A DNA stretch of 31,885 nucleotides from Mastigamoeba balamuthi (Eukaryota > Evosea > Mastigamoebida > Mastigamoebidae): assembly GCA_902651635.1 (NCBI GenBank), contig CACRSC010000006.1, forward strand, positions 174,314 through 206,198, read 5' to 3'. Position 1 is the stretch's first letter. Each line of letters begins with the position of its first letter. The position numbers and the translations under genes are program-made. This document shows positions 1 through 9,634 of the stretch, piece by piece. The notes under the pieces were generated by a model, which was given only the letters and a program-made list of their open reading frames with translations, was not told where the DNA came from and did no database searches.

Positions 1-53
1 TGGGTGGGGTGTATTGATGTGAAGTGAGAAGAACGAGTTCTCAAGCTCAGTAT

Positions 54-80
54 CAGAGCCAGGCGTGGCGCCAGGCTCTG
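54..80. repeat. Near-perfect hairpin
   Basis: A 7-base arm (CAGAGCC) and its complement (GGCTCTG) enclose an A/A mismatch, a 4-base GGCG/CGCC stem and a TGG loop, so 22 of 27 bases pair. There is no following T-run and no gene nearby. Function unknown. Confidence 0.6.
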
Positions 81-128
81 TTCATATAATCTTTCATACC
101 TGTAAAAATGAGACCTGTTAGTATTCAA

Positions 129-171
129 ACGGATAAGAGTTAATAGCGCGTCATGCGCGTTATTCGCTAAT
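129..171. repeat. Imperfect composite inverted repeat
   Basis: CGGAT..TAGCG on the left can pair with CGCTAATCCG on the right, and an inner AATAGCGCG / GCGCGTTATT pair closes around TCAT. Pairing needs a bulge of about nine bases on the left arm. It could be a remnant of a structured RNA or of a mobile-element end; nothing here decides between them. Confidence 0.35.
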
Positions 172-431
172 CCGATAAAAAGATAAAAATGAAGAGACAT
201 GCAGGGAGAGGGGGGGCACGGGGGGCGCAAATACATACCTCAGGCATGTGCCCGGTCTGATACAGCTTCTCATCACAACCTGCAGTGTAGCTAGTGTTAG
301 TCACAGTGGTGCACTTTTCAGGGGAAAAAGGGGGAGAAATAGCCAACAACGAATTATCTGACCGTGTGGGGATTCTTCAATTTGCCTGACAGTCATTTCT
401 ATCTGCGAGTCCAAGCTCGTAGACATTCACG

Positions 432-453
432 TCTGTGTCTGTGTCTGTGTGTG
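432..453. repeat. TCTGTG/TG microsatellite
   Basis: Three tandem TCTGTG units run into a short TG run. It is simple-sequence DNA with no gene attached. Confidence 0.7.
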
Positions 454-2378
454 CTCAGCTAAGGACGGCGTTTCGAGATCACGAAGAAGGACGCCAGTGT
501 CCAGAGACGCCGCCAGTCGTGCAAATATGGCCTCCGCTGGAGGAGCCGCACTGTACTTCACTTAGACAACCATGTTGATGGGCGTAGAGTGGGTCAATAA
601 CGATCGGTCTCACTATCCCCTATTGGCCATGAACACCCTGTTTGCGCACGCGCCAGGAAAAAAACCGCAGAGACGCCTGATCGGCGTAGAGACATGGAAG
701 TAGGACGGCCTCACCAAGGGCGCCGTGAGCAGTGGGCCCCAGCTACTCGCTGGTAGGGCCGCTGTTCAGTCGTTCCCCAGCCGGGTCCGCTGACGACGGA
801 AGGGGGTCGATACGCCGCGTTCCGAAGGCACGGTGAGTGGCATCAACGTCCCTGAGGGCAGCACACTTCCCTGCCACAGCGACACGCAGGTCAAGTGCCC
901 GCCAGGGTTCCCTGACGACGACGGGGACAGCGCCAAGCTTTGTGTCCTGCGGAAGGGACGGGAACACTACGTTGCTCGACCGGTACCACCCAGGTTGACC
1001 TCGACGCGGGCCCGCTTGCAGCTCTTTTGATCGCTCTGGCGACAGTAACCACCTCAGGGTCACACCTCTAACGCATCTCGTTCTAGCCTCTCTCTGTGAA
1101 AAGAGATATCCCGATGGACAATTTGTTCACATGTGAGCGGTAAATTGCGACGACTGGGCGGATGGATGGACCTCTGTCAATAGGTTCGGGAGTGGGCTAC
1201 GGGGGGCCGGGGGCTGTGGCAAATATGCTGAAAGGCGAGGAGAGACGTTGGTTACGAACCGAATGTCGGTACACATATTTCGAACAAGTCGGCCGATCCC
1301 TCCCGCTGCTGGCTGTGGTCGCGCGCTCATGCAGCGGCTTTCACGTCGCGTTTTGCGCTTAGAACAACAGCACTTTCGAATGTCGAGCGCCGGTGGGCGC
1401 TTCCGGCGGCCTCGTGCAAATCCCCATTGGGCATCCTAACTGACAAAGTTCATGGCAGCCCGTTGTGCATCACTTTGATGAACTATGGAGCATTCACCCT
1501 TTTTGGCCTCGTTGGCGGCTGGCCTCGCGGCAATCTCGGCGCTGAATCCGCCCTCGACGTCAAAGACTGGATTGTCAATTTGTGCCCACCCCTCCCATTG
1601 ATGATGCCAGCAGGAGTCAACAAGCTCGGAGACAGATCTTAGGTAGTTAGTCACGAGCCCAGCATCACCACCACAGCGACAGTTGCCACGTCAACTTGTC
1701 CTACGTCTTGAGCTCGGTTGTTCTGAGGGGGGCGGCACGGACATCGGCCAGGAAATCCTTCCTTGCACCAGCGCCTCGGGCCCCGGGCACTATTTCCAGA
1801 GCTCTGCATCTGGCTTGGCTTGTACTTCACGCATCGCTCGGAGTGGGCACCGCCGGCTTCTGCTTTACTCGAAACTCGCTACTTGCGGAGCACGTTTCTC
1901 TCGGATCCGTGCGCGGATTGCCGCTCTTCGCGTACCGGAAGGGTTGCACTCGTCAAGAAAGACGTGACCGAGGGGACAACAAGCATTGCAGTACCGCGGG
2001 GCTGTGAACACATTTTCCCCTCACCCCACGGGCCCTCTGTTGAAAAACCGTCGACACAAGCACCTGCGTTCCGCGGCCGGCTCATTCTGCAACTGGGGGA
2101 GGCGTCGCCATTGCGTCTTCCTTGGCACCGCGCCGCTCAGGCCGGGCTGCGGCGCGTGTCTCTGGTGACCCGGGTGTTGAGACGCAACCGCCTGGAGGGG
2201 TTGTGCCCGTTATTTGAATGGGTGACGTGCCTGTAATCGGTGGATTTGGAAGGAAAGAGGTGCATTAAACAGGGAGGTTTGAAGCGGGTGGGGGTACATG
2301 CATGTATGAGCACCCAATATCTACCAACCGCTAACGTATTTTCCGTGAAACATATCAACGCAGGTGCGCGGCTTTTTT

Positions 2379-2425
2379 GTGCACCACTGCACCCTTTGGG
2401 TAAAGGCGCTGTGCACCACTGCACC
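2379..2425. repeat. Directly repeated 15-mer upstream of mannanase gene
   Basis: GTGCACCACTGCACC occurs at 2379-2393 and again at 2411-2425, identical in all 15 bases and 32 bases apart, about three helical turns. Each copy is itself an interrupted palindrome (GTGC..GCAC). Ten bases of it recur inverted at 305-314. The pair sits about 60-105 bases upstream of the TATA-like site of the mannanase gene, so a transcription-factor site is a reasonable guess. Confidence 0.45.
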
Positions 2426-2484
2426 AAATCTGCAACACGCCGTTGGTACAAATCACCGCGCGGTGCCTGAGCTGTGCCCTCTTT

Positions 2485-2492
2485 TTATAAAA
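2485..2492 (+). promoter_or_regulatory. TATA-like core promoter of mannanase gene
   Basis: TTATAAAA ends 19 bases before the proposed start codon at 2511. The distance implies either a very short leader or transcription start further downstream than usual. It is the only AT-rich block in the near upstream sequence. Confidence 0.4.
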
Positions 2493-2510
2493 CACTCGGT
2501 TATAGTAAAA

Positions 2511-4239
2511 ATGCGCTCTGTCGCAGCAACAGGGGCGCTGGTGCTGGCCCTCGTGGCCTGCTCTCGTACGCTCCTTTGCGCAGGCCTCGGTCCCCTTCCA
2601 GCATCGCCTCACAGCCCCCTCCCTCCGCAGGCGCCGTCTGCACGGATGTCGCTCCTCAGGGGCAGTATACGTGCGCCCAGCAGGCCTCGTGGGGCAAGTG
2701 CACCGAGTCCTGTACGTGTCCCTCGTTTGCGTGTAATCCCGTTCCCCTCTCACGACAACTTGGCCGCGTAGGGATGGCGGGATTCTGCGACAAGAGCTGC
2801 GGCAGGTGCACTGCGACGGCGAGCTCCGCTGCGGCCCCCGTGACTCCGACCAAGGCCGACTGCACGGGCATCCCCACCAAGCTGAACGGCAACGTGTGGG
2901 CTGTCGGCACCAACTACGCGCAGCACAGCTGGACCAATGGCTGGATGACTGACTTCAGTGCGCTTCTTGACCCTCAAGAGTTTTGCGGCAATTTTTCTGT
3001 GCCCCTTTTTGCTGTACACGATCGAAACCGAATCGAATTCGCGCCGCGCCGCGTATCACGATGCTCACGCCGCTGCTTCCCTGTGCAGTGAACTATGACT
3101 GGAACAAGTGGGAGACCAAGTTCGCGGCGATCAAGACGGAGCTGGCCGACATGAAGGCTAAGGGCATCCGCGTGGTCCGCTGGTGGATCTTCGCCAGCAA
3201 CAACGACGGCATCATCCCCGCGACGTGCTGGAGCGGCTCGACCTTCACCAAGCTGCCCGACCACTACGTCGACAACATCGAGGCGGCGGTCAACTACGCC
3301 AAGAGCATCGGGCTGCTCGTCTACCCGACGCTGCTGAGCTTCGACTGGGGCAAGGGCGCCAACCAGAAGCCCGAGATCATCAACGACCCGACTGCCAGGC
3401 AGGCGTGGATCGACAACGCCATCACCCCCATCATCGACCGTCTGAAGAACAACCCCGGCGTGTTCGCGTGGGACCTCTGCAACGAGCCCGAGTGGATCGT
3501 CGCCGGCGCCGACGGCGGTGAGCCCTGCGGCGAGTGCGCTGCGTTCAAGCTGGCCGACATGAAGGCGCTGTTCAACGGCATCATCAAGGTGATGAAGGCC
3601 AAGGGCGTCCAGCAGCCGATCTCGATCGGCAGCGCCAGCCTCAAGTTCCTGACGCAGAAGAAGCTCTGGAACGACATGGACCTCGACTTCTGGGACTTCC
3701 ACTGGTACGAGTGGGCGACGCCGTACTTCAACCCGCTCACGGTCAAGGCCAAGGACGCCATCACGCCGTCCAAGCCCATCATGATCGGCGAGGTCATGCC
3801 CGACCCCTCGAAGGACACCACGCTGACCGCCGCCGCCAACACGTGGTGCGACGGCCAGCTCTGCACCGACCACGGCCGCATCATCACGCAGCTCGCCAAG
3901 ATGGGCTACGGCGGCTACATGCCGTGGGCCTGGACTGACCCGGGCTTCCCCGCTATCCCCAACATCGCCAACCACTTCATCGACTTCAACAAGGTCTGCC
4001 CCGCCGGTGCCGTCCCCGCGCACTCGTCGAGCGCCACCCCCGTCCCCACGCTTTCGTCGAGCTCCACCCCTGTCCCCACGCATTCGTCGAGCGCAACCCC
4101 TGTCCCCACGCACTCGTCGAGCGCCGCCCCCGTCCCCAAGCACTCGTCGGCTGGCCAGGACGACAGCTTTGTCCCCGGGTCTGCCTCGGTCGCTGCCGTC
4201 GGGCTCTGCTCGGCTGCGGTCGTCGCCATGATGCTGTGA
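2511..4239 (+). CDS. Secreted GH5 beta-mannanase-like glycoside hydrolase with ShK-like domain
   Basis: The predicted exons are 2511-2565, 2631-2711, 2772-2957 and 3089-4239, giving 490 residues with introns of 65, 60 and 131 bases. A signal peptide (MRSVAATGALVLALVACS) is followed by a six-cysteine ShK-like module at about residues 22-56, whose cysteine spacing closes correctly only after intron 2 is removed. The (beta/alpha)8 domain follows: GTNYAQHSW, FAWDLCNEPEW with acid/base Glu240, and KPIMIGEV with nucleophile Glu342. The NEP and GEV contexts are those of GH5-clan mannanases and cellulases; mannan hydrolysis is inferred. Residues from about 400 are Ser/Thr/Pro-rich 10-residue repeats, then a short hydrophobic tail ending in VVAMML that fits a GPI-attachment signal. 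The enzyme should therefore act outside the cell or on its surface, possibly on plant or algal wall polymers. It converges on the phosphodiesterase gene, 206 bases away. Confidence 0.88.
4021..4150 (+). repeat. 30-base tandem repeat inside mannanase gene
   Basis: About 4.3 copies of a 30-base unit start at 4021, 4051, 4081, 4111 and 4141. Each encodes a variant of HSSSATPVPT. The units differ at a few positions, mostly silent or Ser/Ala/Thr changes. This forms a probably O-glycosylated stalk between the catalytic domain and the hydrophobic C terminus. Confidence 0.85.
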
Positions 4240-4445
4240 GCTGCAGCGGGAGACAGCACTGCCGTAGTGGTAAGTTGGGGGGTGATGCAACCATTCCGCC
4301 CCCCACCCACCGGAGCAAATGCACATTGAAAACAAATAACAGATTAAAACAAAACCCGTTGTTACTCTAATACGCACATGTTGTCCGATGGGTGTGTCTT
4401 GGTTGGTGGCTACGGGTTACTAAATCAATAAGCTGTTTTGTGTTG

Positions 4446-7400
4446 TCACACTGTGGTTTGGCTCTGATTGCCTGGCAGTATCTGGTAGGAGACGGAGACT
4501 GCTGCCTGGATGCTGCCTGAGGGTGGCAACTTCTGGTATGAAACGCTGACAGCCCCCTGGATGCTCGCCGGAGCTTGGAGTGTTGCCTGCCAGCATCCAA
4601 GGTTGGCGTTGAGGTTGCTGAGCAGCACCTGAGCTTTGGGGACCACCTTGACGACACCCTCGGCGACGGGGCGCGCGATGAACTCGAGGAACGTGGCCTG
4701 CATCTTGGCGATGTTGGTAGTCTCCTTGTCCATGAACGGGCTCACTGGTAGCCCGAGCCTCTTCTCGGCCTCCCCCTGAAGGAAAAACTCGTGGCAGATC
4801 TGTGCAGTCCACTTGTTGTATACCTCCCAAGGCCTCATCGAGTTAGACAGGTCCGCAGTCTACCGATGGCACGGTTAGAGTCCTGGTTTCTCACGGCCCA
4901 GTTCCCGTGGTACCTTGAGGAATACACTCAAGAGCAACATCTCCTCCTGGGTACCTCTCCTCTCGAAGCACCCCGATGCCAGCTTCGCATTGAAAGTTCC
5001 CATTATCTCTACGTGCCGAGCTGCACGGACGTGTCAGGATGCCGCTAAATAAGTATGCAATGCGCACTCATATCGGTCGCGAGAACAAGGTGGACTACGA
5101 GCTTGTAGAACTCTTGCCAGGTCTTCTTGGGCAGGTCGCTCAGCCAGTTGAGATCCGGCTGCCTAAACAGCTCTATCGAGGTCGCAAGATGCATGTTCTC
5201 CAGCACCGAGATGCCGTTGTATCGTATCGCCAGAGGATCGTCCGTGTTAACCAGGAAATTCGACGTCACTCCCTACCAAATAGTAGTCAGAAAACTGATC
5301 ATGAGAAAGGTAGGTCTACGGGGTGATTGTAGTCATGGATGATGCAGGCAAATGCGAAGGCCATCCTCTGAAGGTCTGTGAAGTTGGATGGCCCATACTT
5401 GTCGACCAGCCAGAATCCGGATTGCACTACGTCAGCAGCATGGTCCGAGTTGTGGTACGGGTTGTCGTTGTACCCCTGCGCCACCAGGTTTACCCACTTG
5501 TTGAACTTGACCCTGTCGACCCCGAATGTGTCAAAGAAGCCCGCGTTCTCGAACACACAGGTGGCCACGCTGACCAGAGAGCTGGATCCCCTATTGCAAG
5601 CCCTTGAGAAGGAGCAGAATTTATCGGAACCGTACGAGGAAGAGTCGAAGGATGAGGGGTGAAAGCCCCACTGCAGGATCTTGTGGAGGTCCTCCTGAGT
5701 GTCGTCGACCATGCAGAACGTCCGCGTGTTATAGGGCAGGTCTATGGTGATGTCGCTCCCCGTCTTGGTCAGCACGGTGTCGTGCAGATAGGCCTCGATC
5801 TCCTTGTCGACCTCCTCGGTGATGCCGTCCTTGTTCTTGTGTACCGTGAGGTTCGCCTGGTACAGTTTGTTCTGGCTAATGATGAACACCATGTCGTCAA
5901 TGCGCTCCGCATAGGGCGAGTCCTCTCCCACCAGCTGGCGCAGCTCTCCGAGGGTCCTGATGACAGTCTCTGCCGGTGTGTTGAGGAGATTGTCGGCCCT
6001 CCCGAGGAGCTTCTCTTGGAGCTTCTGAGCCTGCTTGACGAGGCGGCTGTTCTCCTTCATCAGAGCTGCCATCTTCTTCCAGTGCATGTAGTACATCCCG
6101 CACAATAGCACGCACACCGCGATGACCACAAGGGGAACAACTGTACCGACGATGGCCGCAACGTTGCTCTTTGGAGCCGTGCCCGTGTAGCTAACGCCAC
6201 ACGGGGGGATCGAGAACGAGTAGTTCTCTAGCATAAACGACCCTGACATTGTGCTGAAGTAGGAAAACCACACGTTCTTCGAGCCCTGGTTGCAGCAACC
6301 ACTCCCGCTGCACGAGTCGACAAAGGGCCCCAGAGTCCAGCCACCAAGATCGAAGGAGCCTGTGTCGTAGACGGCCTCGAGAATGGACTCTGGTGTTGCA
6401 TACTGCGCAGCGCTGAGCGCCTGACCGAAAAAGACACCTGATACGAAGCCCTCAAGAGACAGCGGCCCCTGTGCGTCGAGGGCTATCCAGTCGAGGTACT
6501 TTTGGACGAGTGAGATGCTCGAGGTCAGCGGCGGTACGACCTGTTTTGCAAATGCAGGTTAGTTCGTGAGGGTTCATGGGTCCCAACGAACGTCTGTCCG
6601 CCAGATGTTGTCCAGTGGGTCTCCGAGGTTCTGCAGCAGTGTTACAACCGTCTCGTCGGTCAGCGACATCAACAGGAATGATGCTGTTGGGTGCTTCTGG
6701 CGGATTTCGGTGATGAACTCGGATGCTGGCTCAGAGAACCCCGAAAACACGAAGACATCTGCCCCAGAGTTCGCGAGAGCCTTTGCACCACCATCGACGT
6801 CGCCAGAGCTTCTGGGATACTCAGCTGTTGCGACCAGTTCAACCCCAAGCTCCTTTAGTGCAAGCTGGAGGCCCACGAGGCAGTCGAGTCCATCTGCGTC
6901 GTCCTGGTGCATCATAGCGATCTGGTGCTTCTTCAAGCCTTTCACTGCGAACCCAGCGAGCACCGACATTTCGTCCCAGTACGACGCTCGGATGTTAATG
7001 ATGTTTCTGCGAGAGTATGTCAGTGAGCATTCTTCGGAAATGAGGGCAGGCTACCGTTGGAAAGGCCTTCGGAGAGCCTGCGCCCCGGTGATCGGAGCGA
7101 AAAAGGGAATGCTCCGCATAACCGTTCCGACGTTCACCGCATTGTCCGCTCCCGTAATTCCAATGATGGTGTTGGCCTGTAACACTCGTTAGGCGTTGGG
7201 TGATAAGGGTAGGCGTAGAATGGCTTCTCACCCCGTCCGATGTGAGCTCGAGGACGTTCTTGGCAGTGCGCTCGGGTACGTTGTCGTCGTCCATCGTGGC
7301 GAGCACGATGCCGTTGCCGTTGGCCTCGCTGTTGAAGGCCTCGATGGCGGACGACAGCCCCATGCGGACCTCCATTCCCCTGCTGTCGATCGTCCCCGCG

Positions 7401-8862
7401 ACGTCGGTGCTCTGGCCAACAATGGTGATGCTGCCCTTGCTCACGCTGAGCCCGCAGCCGGCGAACGTCACCGTGGACAGCGGAACCTCCTCGTATCCCG
7501 CGCCTCGCACAAGCTGGTGTACGAGATGAACGTCGTGCTCGCCCTGGTTGCACCAGCAGTCGCTCGCGCCGCGGCAAATCTGACCATAGGGCCCCAGGAG
7601 GGTCTTGCTGAGGTCGAAGGTCCTCGTCTGGCGGAAGATGACGTTCAGGAAGCGCTCGCGCGTGACGGGCCACCCGTAGATGACAAGGGCGCGCTGCATT
7701 GCGTCTGTAATGAGGCGCCCGACGACGTAGCCCTCGAGGGCGCTGAACGAGACCGCCGGCGTCCCGATGTCCTTGCGGTAGTCACCCACGATTCCCTCGG
7801 AACTACGCGGTGGGTGCGTGATCTGTGCGGCGTGTGGGAGCATAGGCTTAGACTGCAGCCCGAGGTGAGGTCGTCTCTTGTAATCACCTGAGTGAGCAGA
7901 ATGTTCATCCCGCTGACGGCGCTCGTCAGCGAGGACGAGAGAAGCATCGGGTCGGTCATGCTGGTGCCGTAAAACGTGATATTCTCTGCCCCGCCGTGGG
8001 TCTTGTACCGCTCGGCCAGCGATTTGAGGGCTGCGGGGGTCGCGAGCGCGATGACGGCCCGCGGGGCCGCCCCACTGTACTCGAACTTGGCGATGGCACT
8101 GTCAATCGACGCGTTCATCCGAACAGCGCTCAGGGGGTCCGTGACGCTGTACATGGCGAACGAGTCGAGCTGCAGGCCCATGTTCGCCAGCGTCTTACGG
8201 ACCGCCGCCAGCCCCTCTCTGCATTCGTGCACATTATTCCAACCCGACGCTGAGAATAGAGTCGGCGTTTCACCCTCCGGCAGTGCGGGAAATCCGCTGT
8301 TCTCATTCAAGAGCGGGTGCCCGAGATGGGAGTCGCACAGTCCGTAGGTGTCGTTCTGGTAGAACACGGCGACTTTCTTCGCCGAGTTCCAATCCGTAGT
8401 GATGCGCTGCACGATGGCGCCTATCTCGTCCGCGAGCGACGCGCGCACGTTGACGACGCCGCCCTTGGCCGAGTCGCCCCGCAGCGCCGACAGCCCCGTG
8501 GCGGCACCGATGAAGGGGACAGTGTTGGGGCTGCTCAGCGCCCCGAGGGCCGCGATGGCCTCGTCTCCGCGGAAACCCACGAGCCCGAAAACGTTCCTCG
8601 CCTCGAAGCGCCTCGCGAGGCTCGCGGCGCCACCCTGCGTGAGCGTGTCGGCGTCCTCGAGCTCGTAGTCGATGACGCTGTAGAGGTTAGCGGCCGCGAA
8701 CGCAGCGCGGACGCCTGCGCGGTACTCCTGGTTGTAGCGGGCCCACTGCCCCGTGAACTGCGCGGCCATCCCGAAGAGCGCGGTCACGTTCGCGCGCGTG
8801 ATGTACACCTCGCCCCGGCACGCAGCCGAGGCGAGCACGAGCACGAGTAGCCCGCACCTCAT
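4446..8862 (-). CDS. Receptor-type cyclic nucleotide phosphodiesterase with two PBP-like ectodomains
   Basis: Exons in reading order are 8862-7888, 7822-7232, 7176-7055, 7006-6592, 6540-5320, 5272-5068, 5008-4914 and 4859-4446; the total of 4038 bases closes in frame (1345 residues, introns 47-65 bases). After a signal peptide (MRCGLLVLVLASAACRG) come two tandem type I periplasmic-binding-protein folds, roughly residues 18-430 and 450-800. Each carries the family's SLEG(F/Y) strand-helix signature (ALEGYVVGRL, LEGFVSGVFF). A single membrane helix (about 827-852) leads into a coiled coil and a class I PDE domain. Its metal-site motifs are intact: YHNSDHAADV, HDYNHPG (completed by splicing), TADLSN (completed by splicing) and the nucleotide-reading Gln in KMQATFLEF. 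It should hydrolyse cAMP and/or cGMP at the cytoplasmic face under control of an amino-acid-like ligand; ligand and nucleotide preference are unknown. The C terminus holds two copies of SIQ.AVSVSYQ.LP. Confidence 0.9.
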
Positions 8863-8918
8863 GGTCTTTCAGGAACCAGCGAGAATACGCAGAAAGGCTG
8901 ACGACAGGGCCGCCCCCA

Positions 8919-8927
8919 TAAATAGAG
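8919..8927 (-). promoter_or_regulatory. TATA-like site of receptor phosphodiesterase gene
   Basis: On the minus strand this reads CTATTTATG, 57-65 bases before the start codon. The distance is like that of the TATAAAT element before the SMYD gene. It lies in an otherwise GC-rich leader. Confidence 0.3.
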
Positions 8928-8986
8928 TCGGCCCCAATCTATCCAATCTACCCGGTGGGCCGACGACACGTCACAGAGGCCCTGGC

Positions 8987-9338
8987 TCACTCGGGGGGCA
9001 CGTCGTCGGGAACGATTCCGAGCTCCTCGGCCTCGGAGCCCTGGGCCCCGCGGACGGAGCGGCTCTTGCCGCCGAGGATGCCGCGCTCCCTGGGAGTCAG
9101 CTTCTCGCCCGCGGCCTTCTTGCTGAGCACCTCGTCGAGCGTCTGAGCCTCGCCCACCTCCTTGGCGCGCTCCGTGGCCTTGTAGGCGGTCCCACCGAGC
9201 TTACCCGCCTCGGAACGCTCGAGGGTCTCGCCCCTCTGTGGAGGAGAGTCAATTGACGTGATCGGGGACGCTGAACAAAAGGTGGGCTGCTGGTTCCTCC
9301 TTCTTCTCGAGGATGTCAGCGACGCTCTCGTCCGCCAT
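8987..9338 (-). CDS. Small hydrophilic LEA-like protein, family not recognised
   Basis: The model has two exons (9338-9277 and 9233-8987) around a 43-base intron with GTTCAG donor and a GAG acceptor, giving 102 residues. An alternative acceptor two bases earlier would need an intron of only 34 bases. The protein starts MADESVADILEKKEEP and is rich in Glu, Lys, Ala and Gly, with two similar Gly-Gly segments (SEAGKLGGTAYKATERAK and ERGILGGKSRS). This composition resembles late-embryogenesis-abundant or conidiation-type stress proteins that stay unfolded in solution. There is no signal peptide or membrane segment. It is read in the same direction as the phosphodiesterase gene, 124 bases upstream of its start, but eukaryotic co-transcription is not implied. 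The role in desiccation or encystment is a guess from composition alone. Confidence 0.6.
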
Positions 9339-9448
9339 ACCCGGCTGCAGTGTGTTGAGTGCGGTAACGCTTCGGATGATGAGAAACCGAAGAGAATCTG
9401 CTCGGGACGAGGACCAGGAAAATAGCAACGGAGAAGAAATTGTGTGAA

Positions 9449-9519
9449 GCACTGGTGGTCTAAGGGTAGAATGCTCGCCTGCCACGCGGGCGATCCGGGT
9501 TCGAGTCCCGGCCAGTGCA
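9449..9519 (+). tRNA. tRNA-Gly (anticodon GCC)
   Basis: All four arms can be drawn. The acceptor stem GCACTGG pairs with CCAGTGC, with discriminator A. The anticodon stem CTCGC/GCGGG holds the loop CTGCCAC, whose anticodon GCC reads GGC and GGU. The T arm CCGGG-TTCGAGT-CCCGG contains the B box, and the D arm contains the A box. There is no intron and no encoded CCA. It lies between two divergent protein genes. Confidence 0.95.
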
Positions 9520-9520
9520 A

Positions 9521-9524
9521 TTTT
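9521..9524 (+). terminator. RNA polymerase III T-run after tRNA-Gly
   Basis: Four Ts start two bases after the discriminator base, the usual minimal pol III stop signal. Confidence 0.6.
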
Positions 9525-9634
9525 CTCCATTTCTTCCCGCTTTTGGAATACTGCCTTCAGGGAAAATCAACCCTATTTCTGTGATTTTTGGTTTGTTTTC
9601 TTTCTCAGTCTGCTGGTGTTAACACACTTAGGAG

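Larger units (their letters stand above)
1..2510. other. Left intergenic region without a supportable gene
   Basis: Several open frames of 60-157 codons lie here on both strands, but none has a recognisable domain, a steady codon pattern or a credible chain of splice sites. The stretch around 830-1030 on the plus strand reads as a Cys-containing, Asp-rich peptide and could be an exon scrap, but I cannot join it to anything. Visible structure is limited to two hairpins near the left edge, a TCTGTG microsatellite and a repeated 15-mer just upstream of the mannanase gene. Part of a gene running in from the left cannot be excluded. Confidence 0.4.

Noticed and set aside
2974-4377. A 467-codon minus-strand frame opposite the mannanase
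   Set aside because: It is Arg/Val/Gly-rich antisense of a GC-rich gene; the plus strand has catalytic motifs and introns.
8753-9256. A plus-strand protein gene opposite the LEA-like gene
   Set aside because: It is an antisense shadow; the minus strand has the coherent hydrophilic protein with a start, intron and stop.
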